NCBI GenBank assembly: GCA_903938815.1
Contig: CAJAES010000034.1
Location: 1-64,000, forward strand
Direction: 5' to 3'
From: an uncultured beta proteobacterium
GTDB taxonomy: Bacteria > Pseudomonadota > Gammaproteobacteria > Burkholderiales > Burkholderiaceae_C
DNA length: 64,000 bases
The position numbers were made by a program, and so were the translations under genes. The notes beneath the pieces are model-generated. The model was not told the origin of the DNA and did not search any database. It saw nothing but the letters and a program-made list of their open reading frames with translations. Below are positions 19,499-27,775 of this stretch, piece by piece (position 1 is the first letter of the stretch; each line of letters opens with the position of its first letter).

Positions 19499-19687
19499 TT
19501 CACACCTGGGGGGTCTGATCCCTCGCCAGGGGGTTGAGTCGGGGCCTGAACGGGCCGACCATGCAGTCATGCGGGTCGACCCGGTTCAACCACCGGCTCT
19601 GGAGACCGACGCTGCCGACCGCAAGGCCCGACACGTCCCTCCGCCCGCGCCATCTCCCCTGGCGGCGCGCGTCACAATGATTCCAAC

Positions 19688-21052
19688 ATGCGCGCCGCAG
19701 CCGACCCCATCGTGGCCATCGCCAGTGCCCCCGGGCGCGGCGCGGTGGGCATCGTGCGTGCCTCGGGCCGCGAGCTTTCCGCGCTGATCCTGGCCGTCTG
19801 CGGCCGCACCCTCAAGCCGCGCCACGCACACTACGGCCCCTTTCTGGCGGCCGACGGCACGCCCATCGACCACGGCCTGGCGCTGCATTTCCCGGCGCCG
19901 CATTCCTACACAGGCGAGGAAGTGCTGGAACTGCAGGCGCACGGCGGCCCCGTGGTGCTGCAACTGCTGCTCGCGCGCTGCCTGCAGGCGCTGCCGCAGG
20001 CGCGGCTGGCCGAGCCGGGTGAGTTCACCGAGCGCGCCTTCCTCAACGACAAGCTCGACCTCGCCCAAGCCGAGGCCGTGGCCGACCTCATCGAGGCCAG
20101 CACCGAAGCGGCAGCCCGCTCGGCGGCCCGTGCGGTGGCGGGCGACTTCTCGCGCCGCATCGACGAGCTGTCCGGGCGCGTCGTCGGGCTGCGCATGCTG
20201 GTGGAAGCCACGCTCGATTTCCCGGAAGAGGAGATCGACTTCCTGCAGAAGGCCGGCGCCCGCGAGCGGCTGGCCGCGCTGCTGCCCGCGCTGGACGCGG
20301 TCACCGCCGGCGCGCGGCAGGGCGCCCTGCTGCGCGAAGGCCTGCGCGTCGTGCTGGCCGGCCAGCCCAACGTCGGCAAGAGCAGCCTGCTGAACGCCCT
20401 GGCCGGCGCCGAACTCGCCATCGTGACGCCCATCCCCGGCACCACGCGCGACCGCGTGGCCGAGACCATCCAGATCCAGGGCGTGCCCCTGCACATCACC
20501 GACACCGCCGGCCTGCGCGATGCGCACGAGGCCGCCGACGAGGTGGAGCGCATCGGTATGGCGCGCAGCTGGGAATCCATCCGCGACGCCGACGCGGTGG
20601 TCTTCCTGCACGACCTCACGCGGCGCGGCGAACCCGCCTACGAAGCGGCCGACGAACGCATCGCCGCCCAGCTGCCCTCAGCCGCCGTGCTGCATGTCTT
20701 CAACAAGGCCGACACCGTGGCGCCATCGGGCCTGCCCGAAGGCAGCATCGCGCTGTCGGCCCGCACCGGCGAAGGCCTGGAAGCGCTGCGCGCCGAACTG
20801 CTGCGCCGCGCCGGCTGGCAGGCGGCGCCGGAAGGTGTGGTGATCGCCCGCACGCGGCACCTGCGCGCGCTGGCCGAAGCGCGGGAACATCTGGTGACTG
20901 CCATCGCCCACGCCGACCAGCGCGACGCCGTGCTGGACCTGCTGGCCGAGGAACTGCGCCTGGCGCACCGGGCACTGCAGGCGATCACGGGTGAGTTCAG
21001 CGCGGATGATCTGCTGGGCGAGATCTTCGGGAAGTTCTGCATCGGGAAGTAG
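19688..21052 (+). CDS. mnmE: tRNA uridine-5-carboxymethylaminomethyl modification GTPase MnmE
   Basis: MnmE with MnmG modifies the wobble uridine of several tRNAs. The 454-aa sequence has the N-terminal folate-binding domain ([33 protein letters not shown]), a helical domain and an inserted G domain (GQPNVGKSS near residue 227, then DTAGLR and NKAD). It ends in the invariant FCIGK with its catalytic cysteine. The 189-bp gap after yidC contains GC-rich short inverted repeats but no gene. Confidence 0.97.
   Translation: MRAAADPIVAIASAPGRGAVGIVRASGRELSALILAVCGRTLKPRHAHYGPFLAADGTPIDHGLALHFPAPHSYTGEEVLELQAHGGPVVLQLLLARCLQALPQARLAEPGEFTERAFLNDKLDLAQAEAVADLIEASTEAAARSAARAVAGDFSRRIDELSGRVVGLRMLVEATLDFPEEEIDFLQKAGARERLAALLPALDAVTAGARQGALLREGLRVVLAGQPNVGKSSLLNALAGAELAIVTPIPGTTRDRVAETIQIQGVPLHITDTAGLRDAHEAADEVERIGMARSWESIRDADAVVFLHDLTRRGEPAYEAADERIAAQLPSAAVLHVFNKADTVAPSGLPEGSIALSARTGEGLEALRAELLRRAGWQAAPEGVVIARTRHLRALAEAREHLVTAIAHADQRDAVLDLLAEELRLAHRALQAITGEFSADDLLGEIFGKFCIGK
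21035..21052 (+). other. SGI1-type integration target at the mnmE 3' end (candidate)
   Basis: The last 18 bp, TTCTGCATCGGGAAGTAG, closely resemble the trmE/mnmE 3'-end site used by SGI1-family integrases in other bacteria. No second copy of the site was found downstream in this window, so no integrated element is delimited. Confidence 0.35.
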
Positions 21053-21246
21053 CGTCGTCTCTTTGAGGGGCCGTCGTAACCCTCAGGGAGCGCGCCAAGA
21101 CCGGCAAGCCGCACATGGTTTGCCGCCTACGAATGCCGCGGTGTTGTTCAAGGGGCTGCAGACATTGGCTGGCGGCAGCGACTTGGTGATGCCAGGTGGC
21201 AACAGCCTGAGCAAGCCCCTCCCCCGCAAGGCCATCCCATCTGGCG

Positions 21247-21690
21247 CTAAAGCCATCCTTCGCGGCGAAGCCTGTCCTCCAGCTGCGCCACAAGTGCGCT
21301 GGCCTGGCGGATGCACTCGTTGAGCGCACCCGCGGTCACGGGATCGCCTTCATAGTCAGCCAGATTCCTTTGCTTGCGCAGACTGTCGAGCAGGGAAATG
21401 GTCCTGGCGTCCACGTCGAGGGTGTGAACCAGGCACCCGATGGCGGTCTGATGGTGCCCGGGGCTGCTCGTTGACGTCCGATAGCCGTGCAACAAGAGAC
21501 CGATATCGGCAGCGTAGCGAATGGCGGCATAGGCGCTCTCGAACCGCCCTTCATTGCTGATCTGGGTGATGGACGCATCCTTCAGACGAACGCGCGCGGT
21601 CTCGAGCATTCGGCGTCCCAGCTCTTTGGACACCGGGACGGTGTCAAGCTTGCGAACCTTGGCGAGGTTTGCCAGGGGCGTGGAGGTCAT
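21247..21690 (-). CDS. HEPN-domain protein, probable toxin of an MNT/HEPN pair
   Basis: Starting at MTSTPLANLAKVRKLD (21690) the product has 147 aa, mostly helical, ending with SLRKQRNLADYEGDPVTAG, a typical HEPN R-x-x-R-N-x-x-D-Y region. HEPN partners of MNT nucleotidyltransferases are ribonuclease-type toxins inactivated by nucleotide transfer onto a tyrosine. The canonical RxxxxxH of active HEPN RNases is not evident here, so this may be an inactive or variant member. The start lies 47 nt inside the upstream MNT gene, implying co-translation. The track's longer ORF is not supported. Confidence 0.72.
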   Translation of the reverse strand: MTSTPLANLAKVRKLDTVPVSKELGRRMLETARVRLKDASITQISNEGRFESAYAAIRYAADIGLLLHGYRTSTSSPGHHQTAIGCLVHTLDVDARTISLLDSLRKQRNLADYEGDPVTAGALNECIRQASALVAQLEDRLRREGWL

Positions 21691-22348
21691 CGGCAGTACC
21701 AAAGAGGAAGATCTTGGGCTTGGACAGGATGTCCTTGATGAAGGCGGATGGCGCGAGGAGGCGCTCAGCCCATTCGTCTTCGGTGAAGACCTTCGGGTTG
21801 ATCTCGCGCCCAAGCTCGGCCTGCGCCGGGTACAGGGCATTCACGATGGCTCCGAACTCGGCGTCGCCGACGATCACGAGGTCCACGTCACTGGCCTCAC
21901 GCTCCGTTCCGCGAGCGACTGATCCGAAGACGAATGCGAACCGGATCTGGGGCCGCAGTGGCGCGAGCGCGGCTGCCAGAACATCTGCTAAGCCCACTGT
22001 TTTCTTCAGGAGCGAGCTCAGTTCGCTGAAGACCGGGCTGTTCTCATTGGCGGCGAAGTGCACCTGGTTGCCGACGCGGATCCTTTGGAGCAGGCCGGCG
22101 CGGTGCAGGCGGTCGAGCTCCTTGACCATGGTTCCTGCCGGGCTCCCCGTGAGTCGGGCGATCTCGCGCACGTGCAGTGGTCTGTCGGGATGCAGCAGCA
22201 GCAAGGACAGGGCCTTGCGACGGTTCTGCGCCGGGAAGAGCAGATGGGTCAGGCTGTCATCAGTTGCTTTCACGGCAACAAGTGTAGCTCTAGTGGCATC
22301 GACTAGCGCCGCGTGTGGCCCTTCTTGTCCGGCCCACAGGGCGATCAC
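21644..22348 (-). CDS. Winged-helix + MNT nucleotidyltransferase, probable antitoxin
   Basis: The 234-aa ORF has an ArsR-like winged helix (RRKALSLLLLHPDRPLHVRE, GTMVKELDRLHRAGLL) in the first half. A minimal nucleotidyltransferase domain follows with FVFGSVARGTEREASDVDLV, the GSx10DxD motif that binds nucleotide and metal. MNT proteins of this kind neutralise HEPN toxins by nucleotidylating them. The predicted start is a GTG at 22348; another GTG about 26 codons downstream (VKATDDSL) is possible. A perfect 17-bp palindrome just before the start is a likely binding site for the winged helix. Base composition is less GC-rich than mnmE. Confidence 0.8.
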   Translation of the reverse strand: MIALWAGQEGPHAALVDATRATLVAVKATDDSLTHLLFPAQNRRKALSLLLLHPDRPLHVREIARLTGSPAGTMVKELDRLHRAGLLQRIRVGNQVHFAANENSPVFSELSSLLKKTVGLADVLAAALAPLRPQIRFAFVFGSVARGTEREASDVDLVIVGDAEFGAIVNALYPAQAELGREINPKVFTEDEWAERLLAPSAFIKDILSKPKIFLFGTADDLHAPGKPRQGSQA

Positions 22349-22365
22349 CGCCTGCTTTCGGCGTA

Positions 22366-22382
22366 GTTATACAGTGTATAAC
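22366..22382. promoter_or_regulatory. 17-bp perfect palindrome, candidate operator of the MNT/HEPN pair
   Basis: GTTATACAGTGTATAAC has two 8-bp arms around one base and lies 18 bp before the MNT gene start. Its TATAAC and TATACA halves could also serve as -10 elements. Autoregulation by the winged-helix MNT protein is an inference. Confidence 0.55.
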
Positions 22383-22549
22383 TTGACCAAACGTAGCTCT
22401 GTAGGCTTCGATCGTTGTTTTGAAAGCTACGCTCGTAGTGACTGAGGCTACATTCTCCGGGCTCCGACGCTTGGCATCGCTGATTGACCGATGAAGCTGA
22501 AACCTCGAGCTGATGTCCAATCTGGATATGCTCGCCAGTAGGGCTACAT

Positions 22550-22596
22550 TGTTAGTACGCTGACTAACAGATTCGTCGATCCTCAATTGATCGACG
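22550..22596. other. Two inverted repeats in a gene-free gap
   Basis: The 331 bp between the MNT gene and the next plus-strand ORF show no gene. They hold TGTTAGT-6 nt-ACTAACA (22550-22569), which resembles a TetR-family operator, and CGTCGATC-7 nt-GATCGACG (22574-22596), a hairpin. No TetR gene is nearby, so this may be left over from a lost gene. Confidence 0.4.
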
Positions 22597-22679
22597 GAGC
22601 CTCATATGGTGAGCGCACACTCTCAAAATCGAGATCTTCCTTTAATGCCATTAATAGGCGCTGCCCTCCGCCCACGCTC

Positions 22680-23198
22680 ATGCTGCAGCGCCGATTCGAC
22701 ACCAACCGCCTGAGAGCGGTTCCGCCCGAAGCCGTGAGCGCACGCTCTTGCCCGCGCACCGAAGACCTGATCGCGGCCTGCCTGCGCGGCGCCGGGCCCG
22801 CAAACCGTGCCTGGGCCCGGCCGTTCGGCCCGGTCCGCATCGACCTGCCGTTCCGGATGCTGCAGACCGACAGCGCCGAGATCGCGCGCCGGGCCTGCCT
22901 GCAGCTGGACGGCAGCTGGGCGATGCAGGATGCCTCGGCCCTGGGTCGGCTGGCCGTGCGGGGCCGTGCGCTGCTGGCCGATGTGGCCTGGTGGCGCCCC
23001 TTGCAGGCCGATGATGTGTGGGATGCCGGCATCGCGCCGAGCGCTGCGGCGCTGCGTGGCTTCGAGCCGCGGCGCGCCACGCTGATCGTGCTGGAGGGTG
23101 AGCCCGACGAGGCGGGCCTGCAGGCGCTGGCCGAGATCGACGCGCGGGCGGGAAGCTTGCGCCGCGCGGTGCGCGTGCTGGTGGTTCAGGCGGGCTGA
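22680..23198 (+). CDS. Unrecognised protein, 172 aa
   Basis: I do not recognise this product. The ATG at 22680 (MLQRRFDTNRLRAVPPEAV) is preferred over the track's TTG at 22587, because the region before it is low in GC and overlaps hairpins. The protein is Ala/Arg-rich with several Trp (SWAMQD, VAWWRPLQ, DDVWDAG) and no membrane segment or signal peptide. GC-rich third positions from about 22680 onward suggest it is coding. Its last 13 bp overlap the 3' end of the convergent FAD gene. Confidence 0.5.
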   Translation: MLQRRFDTNRLRAVPPEAVSARSCPRTEDLIAACLRGAGPANRAWARPFGPVRIDLPFRMLQTDSAEIARRACLQLDGSWAMQDASALGRLAVRGRALLADVAWWRPLQADDVWDAGIAPSAAALRGFEPRRATLIVLEGEPDEAGLQALAEIDARAGSLRRAVRVLVVQAG

Positions 23199-24859
23199 GC
23201 CAGCCCCAGCATCCGGCGCGCCAGCGCCTCGGCCACTTCGATGCCGTCCACGCCCGCGGACATGATGCCGCCCGCGTAGCCGGCGCCTTCGCCTGCCGGG
23301 TACAGGCCGGTCACGTTCAGGCTCTGGTAATCCCGGCCGCGCGTGATGCGCAGGGGTGACGAGGTGCGTGTCTCCACGCCCGTCAGCAGCGCGTCGGGCA
23401 TGCCGAAGCCGGGGATCTGCCGGTCGAAGGCGGGCAGGGCCTCGCGCATGGCTTCCACCACGTAGGCGGGCAGCGCGGGCGGCTGGTGCTTGCCGGTGAG
23501 ATCGGTCAGGTGGACGCCGGGCTTGTAGGACGGCTCGACGCTGCCCAGCGCCGCAGACGGCTGGCGCTTGACGAAGTCGGCCAGCAGCTGCCCGGGTGCG
23601 TGGTACAGGCCACCGCCGAGCTCGAACGCGCGGCTTTCCCACTGGCGCTGGAAGGCGATGCCGTCCAGCGGGTTCACGGGGCCTTCGCTGGCACCGTCCT
23701 GCCGGTAGTCCTGCGGGCTGATGCCCACCACGATGCCGGCGTTGGCGTTGCGCTCGTTGCGCGAATACTGGCTCATGCCGTTGGTGACCACGCGCCCGGT
23801 CTCGGACGTGGCCGCCACCACGGTGCCGCCCGGGCACATGCAGAAGCTGTAGACCGAGCGGCCGTTGCGCGCGTGGTGCACCAGCCGGTAGTCGGCCGCA
23901 CCCAGCAGCGGGTGGCCCGCGCTGGGCCCGAAGCGGGCACGGTCGATCACGCCCTGCGGGTGCTCGATGCGCACGCCGATGGAGAACGGCTTGGCTTCCA
24001 TGTACACGCCGCGCTCGTGCAGCATCGCGAAGGTGTCGCGCGCGCTGTGGCCCAGGGCCAGCACCACGTGGTCGGCGTCGATCTGCTCGCCCGATGCCAG
24101 CGTGAGCCCGCGCACCTGGCCGGCTTCGATGCGCAGGTCGGTCACGCGCTGGCCGAAGCGGATCTCGCCGCCCAGGCTCTCGATCTCGGCGCGCATCTTC
24201 TCGATCATGCCCACCAGGCGGAAGGTGCCGATGTGGGGCTTGCTGACGTACAGGATCTCGTCGGGCGCGCCGGCCTTGACGAACTCGTCCAGCACCTTGC
24301 GCGTGAGGTGGCGCGGGTCGCTGATCTGGCTCCAGAGCTTGCCGTCCGAGAACGTGCCGGCCCCGCCTTCGCCGAACTGCACGTTCGATTCCGGGTCGAG
24401 CACGCCCTGGCGCCACAGGCCCCAGGTGTCCTTGGTGCGTTCACGCACGGCGCGGCCTCGCTCCAGCACGAGCGGGCGCAGGCCCATCTGGGCCAGGACC
24501 AGGGCCGCGAAGAGCCCGCAGGGCCCGAAACCGATGACGATCGGGCGCGCGCGGCCCGCCGCGTGGAAGTCGGCGGGTGCATGCCCGATGAACCGGTAGC
24601 GGGTGTCCGGGCTCGGCCGGATCTGCCGGTCGGCGGCCACGCGGGCCGCCACGGCGGATTCGACGGTGGCGTCGGACAGCTCGCAGTCGACCGTATAGCT
24701 GAGCACGATGGCCGTCTTCTTGCGGGCGTCGTAGCCGCGCTTGAAGACGGTGAACTGTTTCAGCTCACGGTCGGCGATACCCAGGCGCGCCACGATGGCG
24801 GCGCGCAGCGCGGGCTCGGGGTGGTCGAGCGGCAGCCGCAGCTCGGTGATGCGCAGCAT
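23186..24859 (-). CDS. FAD-dependent NAD(P)H-type dehydrogenase (COG2509-like)
   Basis: This 557-aa protein has an N-terminal ~90-aa domain (RITELRLPLDHPEPALRAAI, then FKRGYDARKK). An FAD-binding Rossmann fold follows (IVIGFGPCGLFAALVLAQMG, LERG), then WRQGVLDPESNVQFGEGGAG. Further on come YSFCMCPGG and a C-terminal GEGAGYAGGIMSAGVDG segment closing the FAD site. This is the pattern of the widespread, poorly characterised COG2509 dehydrogenases. The physiological substrate is unknown. It is transcribed alone, followed only by the convergent orphan gene. Confidence 0.85.
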   Translation of the reverse strand: MLRITELRLPLDHPEPALRAAIVARLGIADRELKQFTVFKRGYDARKKTAIVLSYTVDCELSDATVESAVAARVAADRQIRPSPDTRYRFIGHAPADFHAAGRARPIVIGFGPCGLFAALVLAQMGLRPLVLERGRAVRERTKDTWGLWRQGVLDPESNVQFGEGGAGTFSDGKLWSQISDPRHLTRKVLDEFVKAGAPDEILYVSKPHIGTFRLVGMIEKMRAEIESLGGEIRFGQRVTDLRIEAGQVRGLTLASGEQIDADHVVLALGHSARDTFAMLHERGVYMEAKPFSIGVRIEHPQGVIDRARFGPSAGHPLLGAADYRLVHHARNGRSVYSFCMCPGGTVVAATSETGRVVTNGMSQYSRNERNANAGIVVGISPQDYRQDGASEGPVNPLDGIAFQRQWESRAFELGGGLYHAPGQLLADFVKRQPSAALGSVEPSYKPGVHLTDLTGKHQPPALPAYVVEAMREALPAFDRQIPGFGMPDALLTGVETRTSSPLRITRGRDYQSLNVTGLYPAGEGAGYAGGIMSAGVDGIEVAEALARRMLGLAQPA

Positions 24860-24927
24860 GGCGTGGCCGGCTGTCGCAGGGGGATCAGCGGCCGTTCAAC
24901 GGCCGCAAAGCCGCCGAACAGTGCCGA

Positions 24928-25086
24928 TCAGCCGCCCTTGCTGGGGCGCTTGCCCGGGTTCTTCTTGCTGCGGGTGTGCGAGCCGCGCTCCAGGCTGACG
25001 CGCTGGCCGCCGCCCAGGGCGACACGGGAGCCCGGCAGCGGAGGGGTTGCGCGGCGGTCGGCTTCGGTCTTGATCTTGTTGCCCAT
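24928..25086 (-). CDS. Small basic conserved hypothetical protein, 52 aa
   Basis: From MGNKIKTEADRRATPPLPG at 25086 the product is 52 aa and ends in a basic Ser/Lys/Gly-rich tail (RSKKNPGKRPSKGG). It is too short to be judged well. The ATG has a GGACAG about 8 nt upstream, and the gene lies in the MmgE/PrpD-to-FAD gap on the same strand. The longer ORFs in the track over this region carry unrelated leaders. Function unknown; the charge suggests nucleic-acid or ribosome contact, which is speculation. Confidence 0.55.
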   Translation of the reverse strand: MGNKIKTEADRRATPPLPGSRVALGGGQRVSLERGSHTRSKKNPGKRPSKGG

Positions 25087-25121
25087 GATCGGCTGTCCTG
25101 TGAAAATTCGGGAATCGAGGA

Positions 25122-26441
25122 TTAGGCCACAAGTGCCTCGTCCTGGCACATCAAGGCCGACCAGACGGCTTCGGTGCACCCGCAATCCAGGAACTTTGCC
25201 TTCAGCGCGGCGTCGTCGATGGGCCGCGTGGCGTGGCCCAGAGCGCGGTGCACGGGCTCGGCGTCCAGCAGGGTGCCGTCGTCCAGCTGAACGCGCAGCA
25301 GGTCGGCGGGCGAGAAGAGCGGCTCCTCTGCGTCCTGCGTGGACAGGGGCTCCACCTGCACCCGGCGCAGGAGGGCCTGCACCTCGGGCGCGTTCACGGC
25401 GGCGTCGGTCAGCTCGGCCAGGCCGAGGCGGCCGTTCAGCAGCGCGCAGGCCAGCGCGTACTCGGCACTGAACTTGGCGTCCAGCCCCGTCACGGGCCGC
25501 GAGGAGCGCAGCATCGCGGCCTGCAGGCGGCCCATCGCGATGGTGACGCGCTCGATGCGGTGCAGGCGGCCCTGCAGCCGAGGGCGCAGCGAGAGGGCTG
25601 CGTCCACGGCGCGGTGCAGCGCGTAACAGACCGGGTAGCGCTTGATGTTCAGGCCCTGGCGCAGGATCTGCCAGGGCGTGCCGGCCCGGCAGGCGCCGTC
25701 CAGCCGCACCCGGCCCGCCGGCGACAGCGCCGCCAGGAAGCCGCGCGGGCTCTCCAGCGCGTCGGGCGACGAGGTGACCCCGCGCTCGGCGAGGCCCGCG
25801 GCCAGCAGGCCGTTGCGTGCGGCCCAGCCCACCTGCAGCGGCTTCGTCATGGAGCCGAAGTTGGCCACCAGACCGCCCGCCATCGATGCCGCGATGCCCA
25901 GCGCCTGCGCCGCGCGGTGGGGGTCCAGGCGGCGCAGGTGGGCGGACGCCGCGGCGCAGGCCACGGTGCCGAACACGGCTGTGGGATGCCAGCCCTTGCC
26001 GTGGTGCTTGTCTGCATCGCGGAAGATGAGTTCGGCCCAGGTCTCGTAGCCGGCCACGTAGGCCGCGACGGCCTCGCCCCAGGTGGCGCCCAGGCGCTGC
26101 GCCTCGGCCAGCACCGCCGGCGCCAGCACCACGCTGGGGTGGCCGTCGAGGCCGGTGTCGTCGTAGTCCAGTGCATGCGCCGCGGTGGCGTTCACGAAGG
26201 CCGCATCGGGTGCGGCGGCCCGCCCCCGGTCGCCCAGCACGGCCGCTTCGCCGCTGGCGCCGACCGTGACCATGGCCAGCGCGTGGCCCGTCACCGGCTC
26301 ATCGCGGCCGGCGTAGAGCACGCCCACGCAGTCGGCGATGCCGCGCCGCACGGTGCGGCGCGCCTCCGCCGGCACGTCCGACGGCCGAAGCCCTGCGATG
26401 AACGCGCCGAGCGAGGCGGTGAGGCCGTCCATGCCGTTCAT
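25122..26441 (-). CDS. MmgE/PrpD family protein
   Basis: The family includes 2-methylcitrate dehydratase and cis-aconitate decarboxylase, which act on tricarboxylic acids. The 439-aa protein shows RRGIADCVGVLYAGRDEPV at the N terminus, the conserved ALDYDDTGLDGHPSVVLAP block near residue 90 and HHGKGWHPTAVFGT near 145, all diagnostic. It is the last gene of a minus-strand CoA-thioester operon, separated from the acyl-CoA dehydrogenase by two 72-bp repeats. The exact substrate cannot be read from sequence. A second in-frame ATG lies three codons in. Confidence 0.88.
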   Translation of the reverse strand: MNGMDGLTASLGAFIAGLRPSDVPAEARRTVRRGIADCVGVLYAGRDEPVTGHALAMVTVGASGEAAVLGDRGRAAAPDAAFVNATAAHALDYDDTGLDGHPSVVLAPAVLAEAQRLGATWGEAVAAYVAGYETWAELIFRDADKHHGKGWHPTAVFGTVACAAASAHLRRLDPHRAAQALGIAASMAGGLVANFGSMTKPLQVGWAARNGLLAAGLAERGVTSSPDALESPRGFLAALSPAGRVRLDGACRAGTPWQILRQGLNIKRYPVCYALHRAVDAALSLRPRLQGRLHRIERVTIAMGRLQAAMLRSSRPVTGLDAKFSAEYALACALLNGRLGLAELTDAAVNAPEVQALLRRVQVEPLSTQDAEEPLFSPADLLRVQLDDGTLLDAEPVHRALGHATRPIDDAALKAKFLDCGCTEAVWSALMCQDEALVA

Positions 26442-26443
26442 CT

Positions 26444-26593
26444 CAGTCCCGCCCGGCCGTTCCGAAGGGACTGAGCGCCCCCGAGGGGGGTAGCGAACGG
26501 AGTGAGCTTGGGGGTTTTATGCAGTCCCGCCCGGCCGTTCCGAAGGGACTGAGCGCCCCCGCGGGGGGTAGCGAACGGAGTGAGCTTGGGGGT
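26444..26593. repeat. Two 72-bp direct repeats
   Basis: Copies at 26444-26515 and 26522-26593 differ at one base seen (GAGGGGGG versus GCGGGGGG). Each contains CAGTCCC...GGGACTG, an inverted repeat, followed by GGGGGGTAGCGAACGGAGTG and AGCTTGGGGG. The second half recurs in altered form at about 57756-57797, so it belongs to a dispersed intergenic family. Confidence 0.9.
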
Positions 26594-26599
26594 CTCATC

Positions 26600-27775
26600 T
26601 CAGTAGCTGCGCGGCAGCCCGAGCACGTGCTCGGCGATGTAGGACAGGATCAGGTTGGTGGAGATGGGCGCGGTGCGCTGCACGCGGGCCTCGCGCCACT
26701 TGCGCTCGATGTCGTACTCGCGGGCGTAGGCGAAGCCGCCGTGGGTCTGCATGCAGGCCTCGCCCGCTTCCCAGGCGGCCTCGGCGCTGAGCAGCTTGCC
26801 GAGGTTGGCCTCCTCGCCGCAGGGCAGGCCGGCCTCGAAGGCGGCGGCCGCGCGGCGCAGCATCAGCTCCGCCGCCTGCGCCTGCGCGTAGGCCTTGGCG
26901 ATGGGGAACTGGATGCCCTGGTTCTGCCCGATGGGGCGGCCGAACACCACGCGCTCGTTGGCGTACTTCACGGCCGTGCGCACGAACCACTTGGCGTCGC
27001 CGATGGACTCGTGCGAGACCAATATGCGCTCGGCGTTCATGCCGTCCATGATGTGGCGCAGGCCCTGGCCTTCGGTGCCCACCAGCGTGTCGGCGGGGAT
27101 GCGCAGGTTGTCGAAGAAGACTTCGGTGGTGTTGTGGTTGATCATCGCCTTGATGGGGCGGATGGTCATGCCGTTGCCGACGGCCTCGCGCATGTCGACC
27201 AGGAAGACCGACAGACCTTCGGTGCGCTTCTTCACCTGCTCCAGCGGCGTGGTGCGCGCCAGCAGCAGCATCAGGTCGGAGTACAGGGCGCGCGATGTCC
27301 AGATCTTCTGGCCGTTGACGACGTAGTGGTCGCCGTCGCGCACGGCGCGCGTCTTGAGCTGCGTGGTGTCGGTGCCGCTGGTGGGCTCGGTCACGCCGAA
27401 GGCCTGCAGGCGCAGCCGGCCGGCCGCGATCTCGGGCAGGTACTTCGCCTTCTGGGCGGGGCTGCCGTGGCGCAGCACGGTGCCCATGGTGTACATCTGG
27501 GCATGTGTGGCGCCGGCATTGCCGCCGCAGGCATGCACTTCTTCCAGGATGACGCCGGCCGCGCGCAGCGGCAGGCCCGCGCCGCCGAATTCCTCGGGGA
27601 TCAGGGCGGACAGGAATCCGGCGTCGGTCATGGCCTGCACGAATTCGCTCGGGTAGGCCTCGCGCTCGTCGAGCTCGCGCCAGTAGGCGCCGGGGAAGTC
27701 GGCGCAGATGCGGCGCACGCCCTCGCGGATCTCGGGGAAATCCTCGCCGAGGGTCATGGTCAGGGGTTCGGTCAT
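26600..27775 (-). CDS. Acyl-CoA dehydrogenase family protein
   Basis: The enzyme should form an alpha,beta-double bond in an acyl-CoA with FAD as cofactor. The 391-aa protein has the flavin/substrate signature FGVTEPTSGTDTTQLKTRA near residue 125, the IWTSRA and INHNTTEVFFDN strands and a C-terminal QTHGGFAYAREYDIERKWRE. The usual YEGT catalytic glutamate site reads VQRTAPIST instead, so the base may lie elsewhere or the reaction may differ. It overlaps the aldolase-like gene by 4 nt (ATGA) and lies before MmgE/PrpD. Confidence 0.9.
   Translation of the reverse strand: MTEPLTMTLGEDFPEIREGVRRICADFPGAYWRELDEREAYPSEFVQAMTDAGFLSALIPEEFGGAGLPLRAAGVILEEVHACGGNAGATHAQMYTMGTVLRHGSPAQKAKYLPEIAAGRLRLQAFGVTEPTSGTDTTQLKTRAVRDGDHYVVNGQKIWTSRALYSDLMLLLARTTPLEQVKKRTEGLSVFLVDMREAVGNGMTIRPIKAMINHNTTEVFFDNLRIPADTLVGTEGQGLRHIMDGMNAERILVSHESIGDAKWFVRTAVKYANERVVFGRPIGQNQGIQFPIAKAYAQAQAAELMLRRAAAAFEAGLPCGEEANLGKLLSAEAAWEAGEACMQTHGGFAYAREYDIERKWREARVQRTAPISTNLILSYIAEHVLGLPRSY

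Noticed and set aside
21053-21323. 110-aa ORFs on both strands downstream of mnmE
   Set aside because: No start signals, no similarity, and overlapping the mnmE or HEPN ends in other frames.
23486-25471. 661-aa plus-strand ORF opposite the FAD dehydrogenase
   Set aside because: Antisense shadow that runs over three separate minus-strand genes.
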